A stretch of 64,000 nucleotides of DNA. Source: DATAUD01 sp035511075. GTDB taxonomy: Bacteria > Verrucomicrobiota > Verrucomicrobiia > Limisphaerales > Palsa-1400. This document shows, in pieces, positions 42,754 to 50,677 of the stretch. The stretch covers positions 1 through 64,000 of the forward strand of contig DATKFW010000155.1 of assembly GCA_035511075.1 (NCBI GenBank), given 5' to 3'. Under the pieces are notes generated by a model. The model saw only the letters and a list, made by a program, of their open reading frames with translations. It did no database searches and was not told the origin of the DNA. The first letter of the stretch is position 1. Each line of letters starts with the position of its first letter. The translations under genes were made by a program, and so were the position numbers.

Positions 42754-44067
42754 ATGGCACAAGCATTTCCAAATATCGCCCCAATCCAATACGAAGGCCC
42801 CAAGAGCAGGAATCCGCTCGCGTTCAGGCATTACAACGCCCAAGAGGTCATCGACGGCAAGACGATGCGCGACCATCTCCGCTTTTCGGTTGTGTATTGG
42901 CACACTTTTCGCGGACGCGGCTCGGACATGTTCGGCGCACCGACGATGAACCGTCCGTGGGACGACAACAGCGATTCACTGGAAAACGCCCGGCGGCGGG
43001 TCCGCGCGGCGTTCGAGTTTATTGAGAAGCTCGGGGCGCCCTTTTACGCGTTTCACGACCGCGACGTGGCTCCGGAAGGGGCGACGCTGGCCCAAACGAA
43101 CAGGAATCTCGACGCGATAGCCGCGACGCTCAAAGCGGAACAGGAACGAACCGGAATCCGGTTGCTTTGGGGGACGGCGTGCCTGTTTGCGCATCCGAGG
43201 TACGCGCACGGGGCGGCGACCAGTTGCAACGCGGATGTATTCGCGTACGCCGCCGCGCAGGTCAAGAAAGCCCTGGAAATCACGCATGAACTTGACGGAG
43301 GCGGCTTCACTTTTTGGGGCGGGCGCGAAGGGTATTCGACGCTGCTTAACACCGACATGAAACGCGAAGTGGACCACCTGGCGAAGTTCCTGCACATGGC
43401 GGTGGAGTATAAAAAGAAGATCGGGTTCAAGGGCCAGTTTTACATCGAGCCCAAACCGAAGGAACCGACCAAACATCAATACGATTCGGACGCGGCGGCC
43501 TGCCTGAATTTTTTGCGCCAATACGATCTGCTGCGCCATCTCAAGCTGAACCTGGAAACGAACCATGCCACGCTGGCCGGCCACAGCATGCAGCACGAAA
43601 TGGAGGTTGCGGCGGCGGCGGGCGCGCTGGGATCCATCGACGCCAATACAGGCGACATGCTCCTGGGATGGGACACGGACCAGTTTCCCACCGATATTTA
43701 CCTGACGACGCAGTGCATGTTGACCCTTCTTAACCATGGCGGATTGACGACCGGCGGGGTGAACTTCGACGCAAAGGTACGGCGGGAAAGTTTCGAGCCG
43801 GTGGATCTTTTTTACGCGCACATCGGGGGGATGGATGCTTTCGCGCGGGGCCTGAAGATTTCCGCGGCGATACGCAAGGACGGGCGATTGGCTGAATTCG
43901 TGCGGCAACGCTACAGTTCCTGGGACGTCGGCATCGGCAAAGAAATCGACTCGGGCGAAAGCAGCTTCGCCGCGTTGGAGAAATACATGCTCAAGAAAGG
44001 CGAACCTGCGGCGAACGCCAGCGGGCGGCAGGAATTTTTGGAGAACTTGATCAACGAGTTTATTTGA
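42754..44067 (+). CDS. xylA: Xylose isomerase
   Basis: 437-residue cytoplasmic enzyme that converts D-xylose to D-xylulose (and often glucose to fructose). Metal and substrate motifs are clear: AFHDRDVAPEG, FWGGREGYSTLLNTDMKRE, IEPKPKEPTKHQYD, LETNHATLAGHSMQHE and WDTDQFPTDIYL. Length and order fit the class II (long) xylose isomerases. No xylulokinase or regulator is near. The gene is convergent with the OppC-like permease, 13 bp apart. Confidence 0.97.
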   Translation: MAQAFPNIAPIQYEGPKSRNPLAFRHYNAQEVIDGKTMRDHLRFSVVYWHTFRGRGSDMFGAPTMNRPWDDNSDSLENARRRVRAAFEFIEKLGAPFYAFHDRDVAPEGATLAQTNRNLDAIAATLKAEQERTGIRLLWGTACLFAHPRYAHGAATSCNADVFAYAAAQVKKALEITHELDGGGFTFWGGREGYSTLLNTDMKREVDHLAKFLHMAVEYKKKIGFKGQFYIEPKPKEPTKHQYDSDAAACLNFLRQYDLLRHLKLNLETNHATLAGHSMQHEMEVAAAAGALGSIDANTGDMLLGWDTDQFPTDIYLTTQCMLTLLNHGGLTTGGVNFDAKVRRESFEPVDLFYAHIGGMDAFARGLKISAAIRKDGRLAEFVRQRYSSWDVGIGKEIDSGESSFAALEKYMLKKGEPAANASGRQEFLENLINEFI

Positions 44068-44080
44068 GTCTCCCTGAGAA

Positions 44081-45043
44081 TCAGAGCCTGTCCGAGCGGG
44101 GGTCCCAGGCGTCGCGCAGGCCGTCGCCGACGAAGTTGAGCGCGAGCAAGGTGAGCGCCAGAGCCGCGCCGGGGAAAACGATCAGCCACCAGTAAATGCG
44201 GATCGGATTTATTTGTTCGGCCCCGCTGGCGATGAGGGAGCCAAGGCTGGCTTGCGGCGGCTGGATCCCCAAACCCAGATAACTCAGGAACGATTCATAG
44301 AGAATGATCGACGGAATCGTCAGCGTCAAGTACACGATGATCACCCCGTAAACATTCGGCAGAATGTGTCGCAGGAGAATCCGCGTGTGGCTTGCGCCAA
44401 GAACGCGGCTGGCGTCGATGAACGCCCGATGGCGAAGAGAAAGGACTTGGCCGCGGACGATTCGGGCCATGGTGAGCCAGGAGACGGCTCCCAAGCCCCC
44501 AAAAAGCCCAAAGAACTGTATCGTTCGAGCGGCATTGGAGGAAAGGCCGTGGGGACCCGCCTGCAGTTTTCCGAAGACCGCGTTGAGTCCGGTGATGAGG
44601 ACGATGACGAAAATCACGGAGGGCATCGAATAGAGGACGTCGACAAAGCGCATCAAGACGCCATCCCACCGGCCGCCGCAGTAGCCGGCTACGGCGCCCC
44701 AAAGGACGCCGATGATGAGGCTTACGGCGGCGCCGACCAGGCCTACGAGCAGCGATACGCGCGCGCCGTAACAAACGCGGCTCAAAAGATCGCGCCCGTG
44801 AACATCGGTGCCAAACCAGTGCGCCCAGCCGGGCGGGGCGAATTGAGCGTCGGAGATCGCGTCGGGATTGTGCGTCATGGCGTTTGGAAGAACGGGGGCA
44901 AGCGCCGGGGAGTTGAAAAGGGGCCACAGCAGGATCAGGGCGACGACTCCCAGCAAGAGCACCAGCGCGATTGCCGCGCCGCGATTGCGACGGAAGCGGC
45001 GCCAGGCGCGCTGGTTAGGGCTCAAATGCGGGCTTTCACTCAT
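44081..45043 (-). CDS. Peptide ABC transporter permease (OppC-like)
   Basis: 320-residue membrane permease of the DppC/OppC type: N-terminal OppC_N helix (IALVLLLGVVALILLWPLF), then five membrane segments and the cytoplasmic EAA loop DASRVLGASHTRILLRHILPN. It starts within the last 8 bp of oppB, so translation is coupled. Together with the OppB-like and OppA-like proteins it forms an importer for oligopeptides or related solutes. No ATPase genes (OppD/F) are in the window. Confidence 0.93.
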   Translation of the reverse strand: MSESPHLSPNQRAWRRFRRNRGAAIALVLLLGVVALILLWPLFNSPALAPVLPNAMTHNPDAISDAQFAPPGWAHWFGTDVHGRDLLSRVCYGARVSLLVGLVGAAVSLIIGVLWGAVAGYCGGRWDGVLMRFVDVLYSMPSVIFVIVLITGLNAVFGKLQAGPHGLSSNAARTIQFFGLFGGLGAVSWLTMARIVRGQVLSLRHRAFIDASRVLGASHTRILLRHILPNVYGVIIVYLTLTIPSIILYESFLSYLGLGIQPPQASLGSLIASGAEQINPIRIYWWLIVFPGAALALTLLALNFVGDGLRDAWDPRSDRL

Positions 45044-45950
45044 AACGGACGCGCGGGTCCAGGCGACTATGGATAAAATCGACAGCGAGGTTGAGCGCCA
45101 GCAGCAGCACGGCGTAGAGCAATACCAAGCCGACCACCATGGTGTAATCGGAATTGAGGGAGCTGTTGACCATGAAGACGCCGATGCCGGGAAGTTGAAA
45201 AAGATTTTCGATGATGAACGATCCTGTCAACAAATCCGCCAGCATCGGCCCCGAATAGGAGAGGACCGGAAGCACGGCGATGCGAAAGGCGTGTTTGATC
45301 AGAATCGCGGCTTCACTCAATCCCTTGGCGCGGGCCGTGGTGATGAACTCTGAATGGAGCGTGCCGAGCATCCCTTCACGCATCAAGCGGGCGACGCGCC
45401 CGGAAAAATAAAGACCCAGGGTCAGGATCGGGAGGATGGCGCGCCACGGCGAACCCCACAGGGCGACGGGGAACCAATGCAACTTGACGGCGAAAAACAT
45501 GACCAAAATGGGGCCGATCACCAGGCCGGGGACACATATAACGATCAGGGCCAGAAAGCTGCCGAGGTAGTCCTGCCATTGGCCCTTGTGGACCGCGGTG
45601 TAGAATCCCAAAGGTATGCCGGCGCCCATCGCGAAACAGAAAGCCATCGCTCCCAGGGTCAGCGAAACGGGCAAGCCTTCCATGATGATGTCGCTCACGG
45701 AGTGATTGCGGTATTTCATCGAGGGTCCGAAATCGCCGTGGAGGATGCCGTTGAGGTAGCGCAGATACTGTTTGAGGAATGGTTCGTCCAGGTGGTACTT
45801 GGCGCGGAGGTGGCGCTCAATTTCCGGGGAGGCGGGTCTGCGCTCGTTGTCAAAAGGGCCGCCCGGCATGAGATGGACAAGGCCGAAAGCCAGGAAGCTG
45901 ATCAGGAGCAGCAATGGCACGAAAAAGAAAATGCGGCGGAGAAAATACAT
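45036..45950 (-). CDS. Peptide ABC transporter permease (OppB-like)
   Basis: 304-residue inner-membrane permease: N-terminal MYFLRRIFFFVPLLLLISFLAFGLVHLMPG, the family tag LTLGAMAFCFAMGAGIPLG, the EAA loop ARAKGLSEAAILIKHAFRIA and a short C-terminal cytoplasmic end SRLDPRVRYE. Overlaps oppC by 8 bp and starts 5 bp after the binding-protein gene. The OppABC order matches the usual operon up to the missing ATPases. Confidence 0.94.
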   Translation of the reverse strand: MYFLRRIFFFVPLLLLISFLAFGLVHLMPGGPFDNERRPASPEIERHLRAKYHLDEPFLKQYLRYLNGILHGDFGPSMKYRNHSVSDIIMEGLPVSLTLGAMAFCFAMGAGIPLGFYTAVHKGQWQDYLGSFLALIVICVPGLVIGPILVMFFAVKLHWFPVALWGSPWRAILPILTLGLYFSGRVARLMREGMLGTLHSEFITTARAKGLSEAAILIKHAFRIAVLPVLSYSGPMLADLLTGSFIIENLFQLPGIGVFMVNSSLNSDYTMVVGLVLLYAVLLLALNLAVDFIHSRLDPRVRYE

Positions 45951-45955
45951 ATATC

Positions 45956-47611
45956 TTAAGGTCTCATGGCCGTTTCGACATCATGCGCGACCTTCCAAAC
46001 GGCGTTGAGGGGATGTTCGTCAAGAATATTTGGGTAAATGCCCTTGATCTTTGCCGGGTCGAAATAATTGAAACCGATGTAGAAATAGATGGGGATGATC
46101 GGCGCCTCGTCGCGCACCAAAATGGTTTCGGCCTGGCGCAACAGGTCGGCGCGCTTGCGCAAGTCGATTTCCCGGTCGGCCTGGTCCATCAATTGATCGT
46201 AACGCGCGTTTTTCCAGCCGGTCCGGTTATTGCCGTTGTCGCTGCGGAACAAGTCCAGAAAGGTGTTGGGGTCATTATAATCGCCGACCCAGGAGCTTCG
46301 CGTCAGATCGTAATCGAGATGATTTTGGGCGTCCAGATAGACGCGCTTCTCCATTTCCTTGAGTTCGACGCGCAGGCCGAGTTGTTCCTCCCACATGTGC
46401 TGCATTTCGGTGGCCAGTTTAAGATGAATTTTTCCGCCTCCGCTGGCTGAGTCAAACAAATAGCCGAAAGCCGGGAACCCTTTGCCGCCGGGATAGCCGG
46501 CCTCGGCGAGCAAACGCCGGGCTTCCTGGGGATCGTAGCCGAGTCCGGGCGCAGGGTCGTAATTGGCGGTGCCATCGGGCACGAGGTGATTGGCCGGGAT
46601 TCCGCCGCCGCCCAGGAATCTGTCCACCAGGCGGCGTTTATCGATTGTCAGCGCCAGGGCCTTGCGGACGCGGGGATCGTTGAAAGGAGCGCGGGTTGTG
46701 TTGCAGCGGATGAAATAAGTGGCCAGATAGGGGAAGGTGTGAAAATCAGGGTGCTTGGAGAGCACGTCCATTAATTCGTAAGGCAGATTGTCGCGGTCCC
46801 ATATAATGTCCGCATCGCCGGATTGATAAAGATTCAACGCGGTGCTCGGAGCGCTGATCGGAAGCAAATCGACCACTGCGGTCCGGGTGTTGGCCGCGTC
46901 CCAGTAGTAAGGATTCTTGACAAGACGGATTTTGTCGTTCAATTGCCAGTATTCCAGCAGGTAAGGCCCGCTGGCGGGAACCGGGCGGGCGCGCATCCAA
47001 TCCCCGCCGTATTTTGCGATCCATTCGCGCGGGACGACTGCCAGAGTCTGGAACGCGCAAAGATCGAGGAAAAAGGGTGTCGGATGATTCAACTCGACTT
47101 GCACTGTTCGGGCATCCAGGGCGTGAACGCCGACGAGGGAGGGGTCATTTATTTTTCCGTTGACGAGGGCTTCGCCGTTCTTGACGTAAAAGAGTTGTCC
47201 GGCGTACTCGGAGGCGGTGTCGGGGTTGAGCACGCGCAACCACGAATAAACCACGTCCTGGGCGGTGATCGGGTCGCCCGGGGACCAGATCAAATTGTCG
47301 CGGAGATGAAAGGTATAAACGCAGCCGTTGGGGGAAACATCCCAACTTTGCGCGAGGCCCGGAATCGGACGGGAGGTGACGGGATCGTTGCGGGTCAAAC
47401 CTTCGTAGAGAGAGGCCACGACGCGCAGACCTTCGATGCTTGTGGCCAAGGCGGGGTCCAATGTTTCAGGATCGGGTCCGTTGATGATGACGAGGCCGGC
47501 CTTGGGCTCCGAACGGGTGCAACCGGAGGCGAGACAAAGGGCCAGAAGAATCGCCCGTGACAGACGCCGCAATCGGGGAAGTGCTCCCGGGCTGCGTGTC
47601 ACGATGTTCAT
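45956..47611 (-). CDS. Peptide-binding lipoprotein (OppA-like)
   Basis: 551-residue periplasmic solute-binding protein of family SBP_bac_5. Leader ending in the lipobox CLASGC; then GPDPETLDPALATSIEGLRV, VYTFHLRDNLIWSPGDPITAQDVVYSWLR and KYGGDWMRARPVPASGPYLL are standard for OppA/DppA. First gene of the OppABC unit. The oligopeptide specificity cannot be read. Lipid anchoring to the inner or outer membrane is expected, since the organism is Gram-negative. Confidence 0.93.
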   Translation of the reverse strand: MNIVTRSPGALPRLRRLSRAILLALCLASGCTRSEPKAGLVIINGPDPETLDPALATSIEGLRVVASLYEGLTRNDPVTSRPIPGLAQSWDVSPNGCVYTFHLRDNLIWSPGDPITAQDVVYSWLRVLNPDTASEYAGQLFYVKNGEALVNGKINDPSLVGVHALDARTVQVELNHPTPFFLDLCAFQTLAVVPREWIAKYGGDWMRARPVPASGPYLLEYWQLNDKIRLVKNPYYWDAANTRTAVVDLLPISAPSTALNLYQSGDADIIWDRDNLPYELMDVLSKHPDFHTFPYLATYFIRCNTTRAPFNDPRVRKALALTIDKRRLVDRFLGGGGIPANHLVPDGTANYDPAPGLGYDPQEARRLLAEAGYPGGKGFPAFGYLFDSASGGGKIHLKLATEMQHMWEEQLGLRVELKEMEKRVYLDAQNHLDYDLTRSSWVGDYNDPNTFLDLFRSDNGNNRTGWKNARYDQLMDQADREIDLRKRADLLRQAETILVRDEAPIIPIYFYIGFNYFDPAKIKGIYPNILDEHPLNAVWKVAHDVETAMRP

Positions 47612-47627
47612 TTAGTTGCCGGGCAAT

Positions 47628-47761
47628 TTACAAGAGGGGTGTCGGCAAGGGCAAGCACGCAAATGGCGGCGCTTGGGTTCGGAAGGCAGAATGAGGACTC
47701 TCATTTCGCCCGACCGCGGAGCTTTTGTTTTGCGGCTTTCCAGTCGATGAAGGACTCCTTG
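47628..47761. repeat. 134-bp direct repeat, copy A
   Basis: Sequence matching 50401-50534 with roughly 90% identity by eye (about ten substitutions and one 1-bp gap). It covers the 3' end of the addiction-module antitoxin gene and about 70 bp beyond its stop. It is the left border of a 2.6-kb patchwork segment. Confidence 0.8.
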
Positions 47762-47892
47762 CCTTGGCTGACTCGCTTGGCTCTCTGAAGTAGGATATCT
47801 GCGTGCCAGGGGGGAGATTCAAGCTCGTTCTCGTGGCGGGACAGGTCGTTCCAGAGCGTTTCCATCACCCGAAGCATCTCGGCGACGGTCAT
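47701..47892 (-). CDS. Addiction-module component (TIGR02574-like antitoxin)
   Basis: 63-residue protein: MTVAEMLRVMETLWNDLSR, then PPWHADILLQRAKRVSQGK and SFIDWKAAKQKLR, the classic TIGR02574 antitoxin pattern. ATG at 47892 has GGAAAA just upstream; an alternative GTG at 47982 lies in the IS21-like repeat and is rejected. The usual toxin partner is not adjacent, so this is an orphan. Its 3' end is duplicated at 50401-50534, where a lost base creates an early stop. Confidence 0.75.
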   Translation of the reverse strand: MTVAEMLRVMETLWNDLSRHENELESPPWHADILLQRAKRVSQGKESFIDWKAAKQKLRGRAK

Positions 47893-47976
47893 TTTTTCCA
47901 ACGGCAATATGACATCCGTTTTTGTATCCCGCACCGAGCTGATCGCGGAAGCATGTCCGCGAGGCGCCTGGTAGTG

Positions 47977-48040
47977 TGTCACCGGGCGGTTGAAAACCGG
48001 CCACTTGGGGGCACTTCAAGACCGGCCACTCCAAGGTGCT
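47977..48040. mobile_element. Possible IS21-family terminal-repeat relic
   Basis: Starts TGTCACCGGGCGGTTG and contains two 24-bp-spaced copies of TTGAAAACCGGCCACTT / TTCAAGACCGGCCACTC, the kind of multiple internal repeats seen at ends of IS21-family elements, which begin TG and have arrays of transposase-binding repeats. No transposase gene (istA/istB) remains nearby. The assignment is from pattern only. Confidence 0.35.
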
Positions 48041-48118
48041 TAATTCATATCACGTTCCCTGGTGCAAGAAAGGGGCATTTCGGTAGTGTACTATTTTGAT
48101 TTCCAAGACACTGTGATT

Positions 48119-48694
48119 TCAAGGCACATTGTTTGGCAGCTTCTCGACGCTGAGGGAATCGCCGGTCCGATGATCCTTAATCTGGAACGCAAGAAACTCA
48201 CGCACGGCTTTCAGCGCATCCGGATCATTGGTCACGATTCTCACCATCGCACCTCTTGGCGTTGGCATGACGGTGTAGCTAATCGCGCCATGTTTTTCCT
48301 TCATTACGGGAACGCCTGGAGGGACCGTATCGTGGATGAACATCGGCATGTCGAAATTATTTGAGCTGAACATTGATGCAATATGCGTCAGATGTTGCGT
48401 GATCTGATCCTTGGTGGCGGTATCCGTCTTCTTGTTGGCATCGACCTCGATGATGCCTCCGTCAGACGTCAGTTTGAAATGGTGTTTTGTCTTCTCATGC
48501 GAAAATCCCATGGCGTGGTCCCCGCGCTGATCCACGCCAGCCGCGTGTTGCTCAGAAATATTCCTGGCCATGGGGCACACCGCCTCGTTTAGCGCATTGC
48601 TTGACGCGTTTTGGCGCATCGGGCACATCGTCTTGTCGTCCGCGTAGCTTGTTATGGTGGCGAGTGAGAGACAGACCGATAGCAGTATTTTCAT
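48119..48694 (-). CDS. Periplasmic CPM-motif protein, metal-related (putative)
   Basis: 191-residue exported protein with a signal peptide (ILLSVCLSLATITSYAD). It carries two CPM motifs (MCPMRQNAS and VCPMARN), then a Met/His-containing stretch (DHAMGFSHEKTKHHF) and a domain with TVPPGVPVMKEKHGAISYTV and FLAFQIKDHRTGD. I have seen related uncharacterised proteins described near MerR-type regulators, but no function is established. The Cys-Pro-Met pairs and histidines suggest soft-metal (copper or similar) binding; this is inference. It starts inside the 3' part of the MerR gene with the site AGGAAATC upstream. Confidence 0.72.
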   Translation of the reverse strand: MKILLSVCLSLATITSYADDKTMCPMRQNASSNALNEAVCPMARNISEQHAAGVDQRGDHAMGFSHEKTKHHFKLTSDGGIIEVDANKKTDTATKDQITQHLTHIASMFSSNNFDMPMFIHDTVPPGVPVMKEKHGAISYTVMPTPRGAMVRIVTNDPDALKAVREFLAFQIKDHRTGDSLSVEKLPNNVP

Positions 48695-49160
48695 TGTGAT
48701 TTCCTTTGGTAATTAGTGAATTGAGTTCATTCGGATTTGGGAGTGATTCGAGAAAAGCCGCTCGTTCTCCACTGTTGAGTGTTTGCGACCGGGATTCCCA
48801 GGTCTTCACGATTGGAGCAAACCAATCCCGCAATCGCGTGAGATCGAGAATCTTCTGGTTGAGAGCTTTCAAATGTTGGGAAGCTAGTTGAGCAACCTTG
48901 CGGCAAGGAGGGTGGGCCGCCCGCCGCTGCTTTAGAACATCAGCCAGTTCCGCGAGGGAAAAACCCAGGAAAACCGCGCTTCGGATCATCCGGACGAAGC
49001 GCAAGGTCTCCGGTGGGTAGAGGCGGTAACCTGCCGCGTTGCGTTCTGGAACCGGCAACAGTCCCAGCTTTTCATAATGGCTCAAGGTGTCCGCGCTAAT
49101 GCCCGCGGCTCGCGCAAGTTCGCCCGATTTTAGAGTGCGCAACTTTCCATTGCTCTTCAT
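48552..49160 (-). CDS. MerR-family transcription regulator with extended 3' end
   Basis: 202-residue MerR protein: winged helix (TLKSGELARAAGISADTLSHYEKLGLLPVPERNAAGYRLY), linker ADVLKQRRAAHPPCRKV and long dimerisation helix. One Cys in the metal-site region (HPPCRK) is present, but no CxxxxxC tail motif is seen. The family usually ends near residue 140; here the frame continues 40-odd residues, overlapping the CPM-protein gene by 143 bp. A shift of one frame would stop at a TAA just before that gene's ribosome site, so an indel near residue 150 is suspected. It is preceded by a 19-bp-spacer promoter and should be self-regulated. Confidence 0.87.
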   Translation of the reverse strand: MKSNGKLRTLKSGELARAAGISADTLSHYEKLGLLPVPERNAAGYRLYPPETLRFVRMIRSAVFLGFSLAELADVLKQRRAAHPPCRKVAQLASQHLKALNQKILDLTRLRDWFAPIVKTWESRSQTLNSGERAAFLESLPNPNELNSLITKGNHNENTAIGLSLTRHHNKLRGRQDDVPDAPKRVKQCAKRGGVPHGQEYF

Positions 49161-49169
49161 CTCAGCGGT

Positions 49170-49200
49170 AATGTCCGCCCCCGAACGGTTCGGGGGTCAA
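49170..49200 (-). promoter_or_regulatory. MerR-type promoter with 19-bp spacer
   Basis: Read on the minus strand: -35 TTGACC (49195-49200), 19-bp spacer, -10 GACATT (49170-49175). The palindrome CCCCCGAA/TTCGGGGG (49178-49196) sits in the spacer region, as in CadR/PbrR/ZntR-type promoters where MerR proteins bind and untwist the long spacer. The merR ATG lies 9 bp downstream of the -10, so the transcript would be nearly leaderless. Confidence 0.75.
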
Positions 49201-49322
49201 GTGCTTTTTTAACCAAAAATGAGGCGGCTCAAATCGAGCCTATGAAAAACGGCCGTGGACAAATGGTCAGTACATGGACGAAGGGTCCTATAATTGTGAC
49301 ATGTTTTATTTTTCGTGGCATC

Positions 49323-49544
49323 TCACTGATCCGACTGCATCAGCTTTGATTTCAATTTCGCCGGCTTCCGGCTCGGTCTTCGCGCCATCGGGCGAATCGC
49401 TTGGCTCACGCGGCTGTAATGCCCCATCTCCAACCGCTGGGTCGCCCAGCGAAGCGACGCCGTCGTGCGCTGCTGCAGCCACCATGCCAGCGCCACTTTC
49501 TACTCGGCCCATTTGGGCCTTTGTTTCAAGTCTTTGATCCCCAG
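49323..49544 (-). pseudogene. RAYT/IS200-like transposase C-terminal relic
   Basis: On the minus strand the frame ending with TGA at 49323 reads LGIKDLKQRPKWAE, an in-frame TAG (49500-49502), then KVALAWWLQQRTTASLRWATQRLEMGHYSRVSQ. This is the C-terminal helical region of REP-associated tyrosine transposases and similar Y1-type enzymes (KVALAxRLRxxTTxSLxWIAxRLxMG pattern). The catalytic HUH domain is missing. The remaining part of 49201-49667 shows nothing else. Confidence 0.65.
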
Positions 49545-49667
49545 CATACATCTGGCCCCACGCTAAACCAACGCCCCCCCTCGTTCGTCAAACCAAAACT
49601 GTCATAATTATGGGACTGACCCTTTTTCCCTTTATGGCAGCAAGAGAGTGATCCTTTTATTGGATCC

Positions 49668-50087
49668 TCAACGTATCACATCAACGGACCGATGGATTAG
49701 GTTTTGATCAAGCGTTGCCAGTCTCACACCATGCCGGGTCGCCAGATCAGCCAAGTAATGGTCGGTAACCTCTTCGGATTTGCCTGGACGAGAGTCAAGG
49801 GCCGGCAGGTCGTCCGCAATTCTTACCGCCTTTCGATCTGTGGCGAACTGTTTGAGCAGTTCCCTCGCTTTCTCCATAGGCGCGTTGATCGCCTTTGTGT
49901 TGGTGGAAATGCGCAGAAAGCCAAGCTCGGATAGAGGACAGAGGATGACGCTTTTCCCGGATAGCCACGCAAAAGCTTTGGCATGGCACTGATGATTGGC
50001 CCAAATCGCCGCCAGAAGAAGGTTTACGTCCAGCAAATGCCGCAGGGGCGGCGCAGCGGGCGTGGATGGCGGCGGGGCCGGATTCAT
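49668..50087 (-). CDS. VapC-like PIN-domain toxin
   Basis: 139-residue PIN protein: first acid in HLLDVNLLLAA, Glu in PLSELGFLRIS, then Asp in VTDHYLADLA and LATLDQNL. The expected four acidic residues of a VapC-type RNase are present. Its ATG overlaps the antitoxin stop by 4 bp (ATGA), so the pair is coupled. It is the best-preserved toxin-antitoxin unit in this patchwork. Confidence 0.85.
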   Translation of the reverse strand: MNPAPPPSTPAAPPLRHLLDVNLLLAAIWANHQCHAKAFAWLSGKSVILCPLSELGFLRISTNTKAINAPMEKARELLKQFATDRKAVRIADDLPALDSRPGKSEEVTDHYLADLATRHGVRLATLDQNLIHRSVDVIR

Positions 50088-50320
50088 GGAAACTCAGCAA
50101 CCGCGTCTTTGAGCGATTCCTCATTGATCGGGTGGTCCAGGACACCGACATGGTACTGCCCACGTTTTTCAATCCGAACCTTCGAGGGACCCCTTGGCTG
50201 GACAGGCTCCAGCCTGGTCAAAATGTAATTGCCATCGGAAACTAACTGCACATCGAACCTGTCTCCTGGCTTGGCCAGGCGCAGGGTCACGCGCTTTTTG
50301 TTATCGGTTACGACCGTCAT
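50084..50320 (-). CDS. Antitoxin partner of the PIN toxin
   Basis: 78-residue protein beginning TVVTDNKKRVTLRLAKPGDRFDVQ, a SpoVT/AbrB-like swapped-hairpin start, followed by a flexible acidic tail that would wrap the toxin (NEESLKDAVAEFP). ATG at 50320 is chosen over a longer frame to 50431, which runs into the region before the direct repeat. VapB-like role is inferred from position and size. Confidence 0.75.
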   Translation of the reverse strand: MTVVTDNKKRVTLRLAKPGDRFDVQLVSDGNYILTRLEPVQPRGPSKVRIEKRGQYHVGVLDHPINEESLKDAVAEFP

Positions 50321-50400
50321 GGTGGGAATCTCCCACTTGGGGGGCCTAATTGCAAGCGTCTTCTGTTGGTGGGACAAAACCGGCTTCGTGACAGGTCGAC

Positions 50401-50534
50401 CTACAAGAGCGGCGTCGGCAAGGGCAAGCACGCAAATGGCGGGGCTTGCGTTCGGAAGGCAGAATGAGGACTGTCATTTCATCCGACCGCGGAGCTCTAG
50501 TTTTGCGCTTTCCAGTCGATAAAGGACTCCTTGG
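50401..50534. repeat. 134-bp direct repeat, copy B
   Basis: Second copy of the repeat at 47628-47761. The copied antitoxin end (SFIDWKAQN) has lost one base and stops early, so this copy is not functional. It forms the right border of the patchwork segment 47.6-50.5 kb. Confidence 0.8.
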
Positions 50535-50677
50535 TGGTCTCCTAATTTCAAGAACTGGCGGTTTTTAGCCACCTCAAATGGCGTTGACGCTGGGAATTTG
50601 GGGGTGGCATGATTTCGCCTTATCGCGCACAAGCAGAATTTATCGCTTGGGCTTCATTGTTTTCAGGGCAAACATTT

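Noticed and set aside
42976..43908. Minus-strand frame of 310 codons
   Set aside because: Lies inside xylA, which has complete family motifs; no homology of its own.
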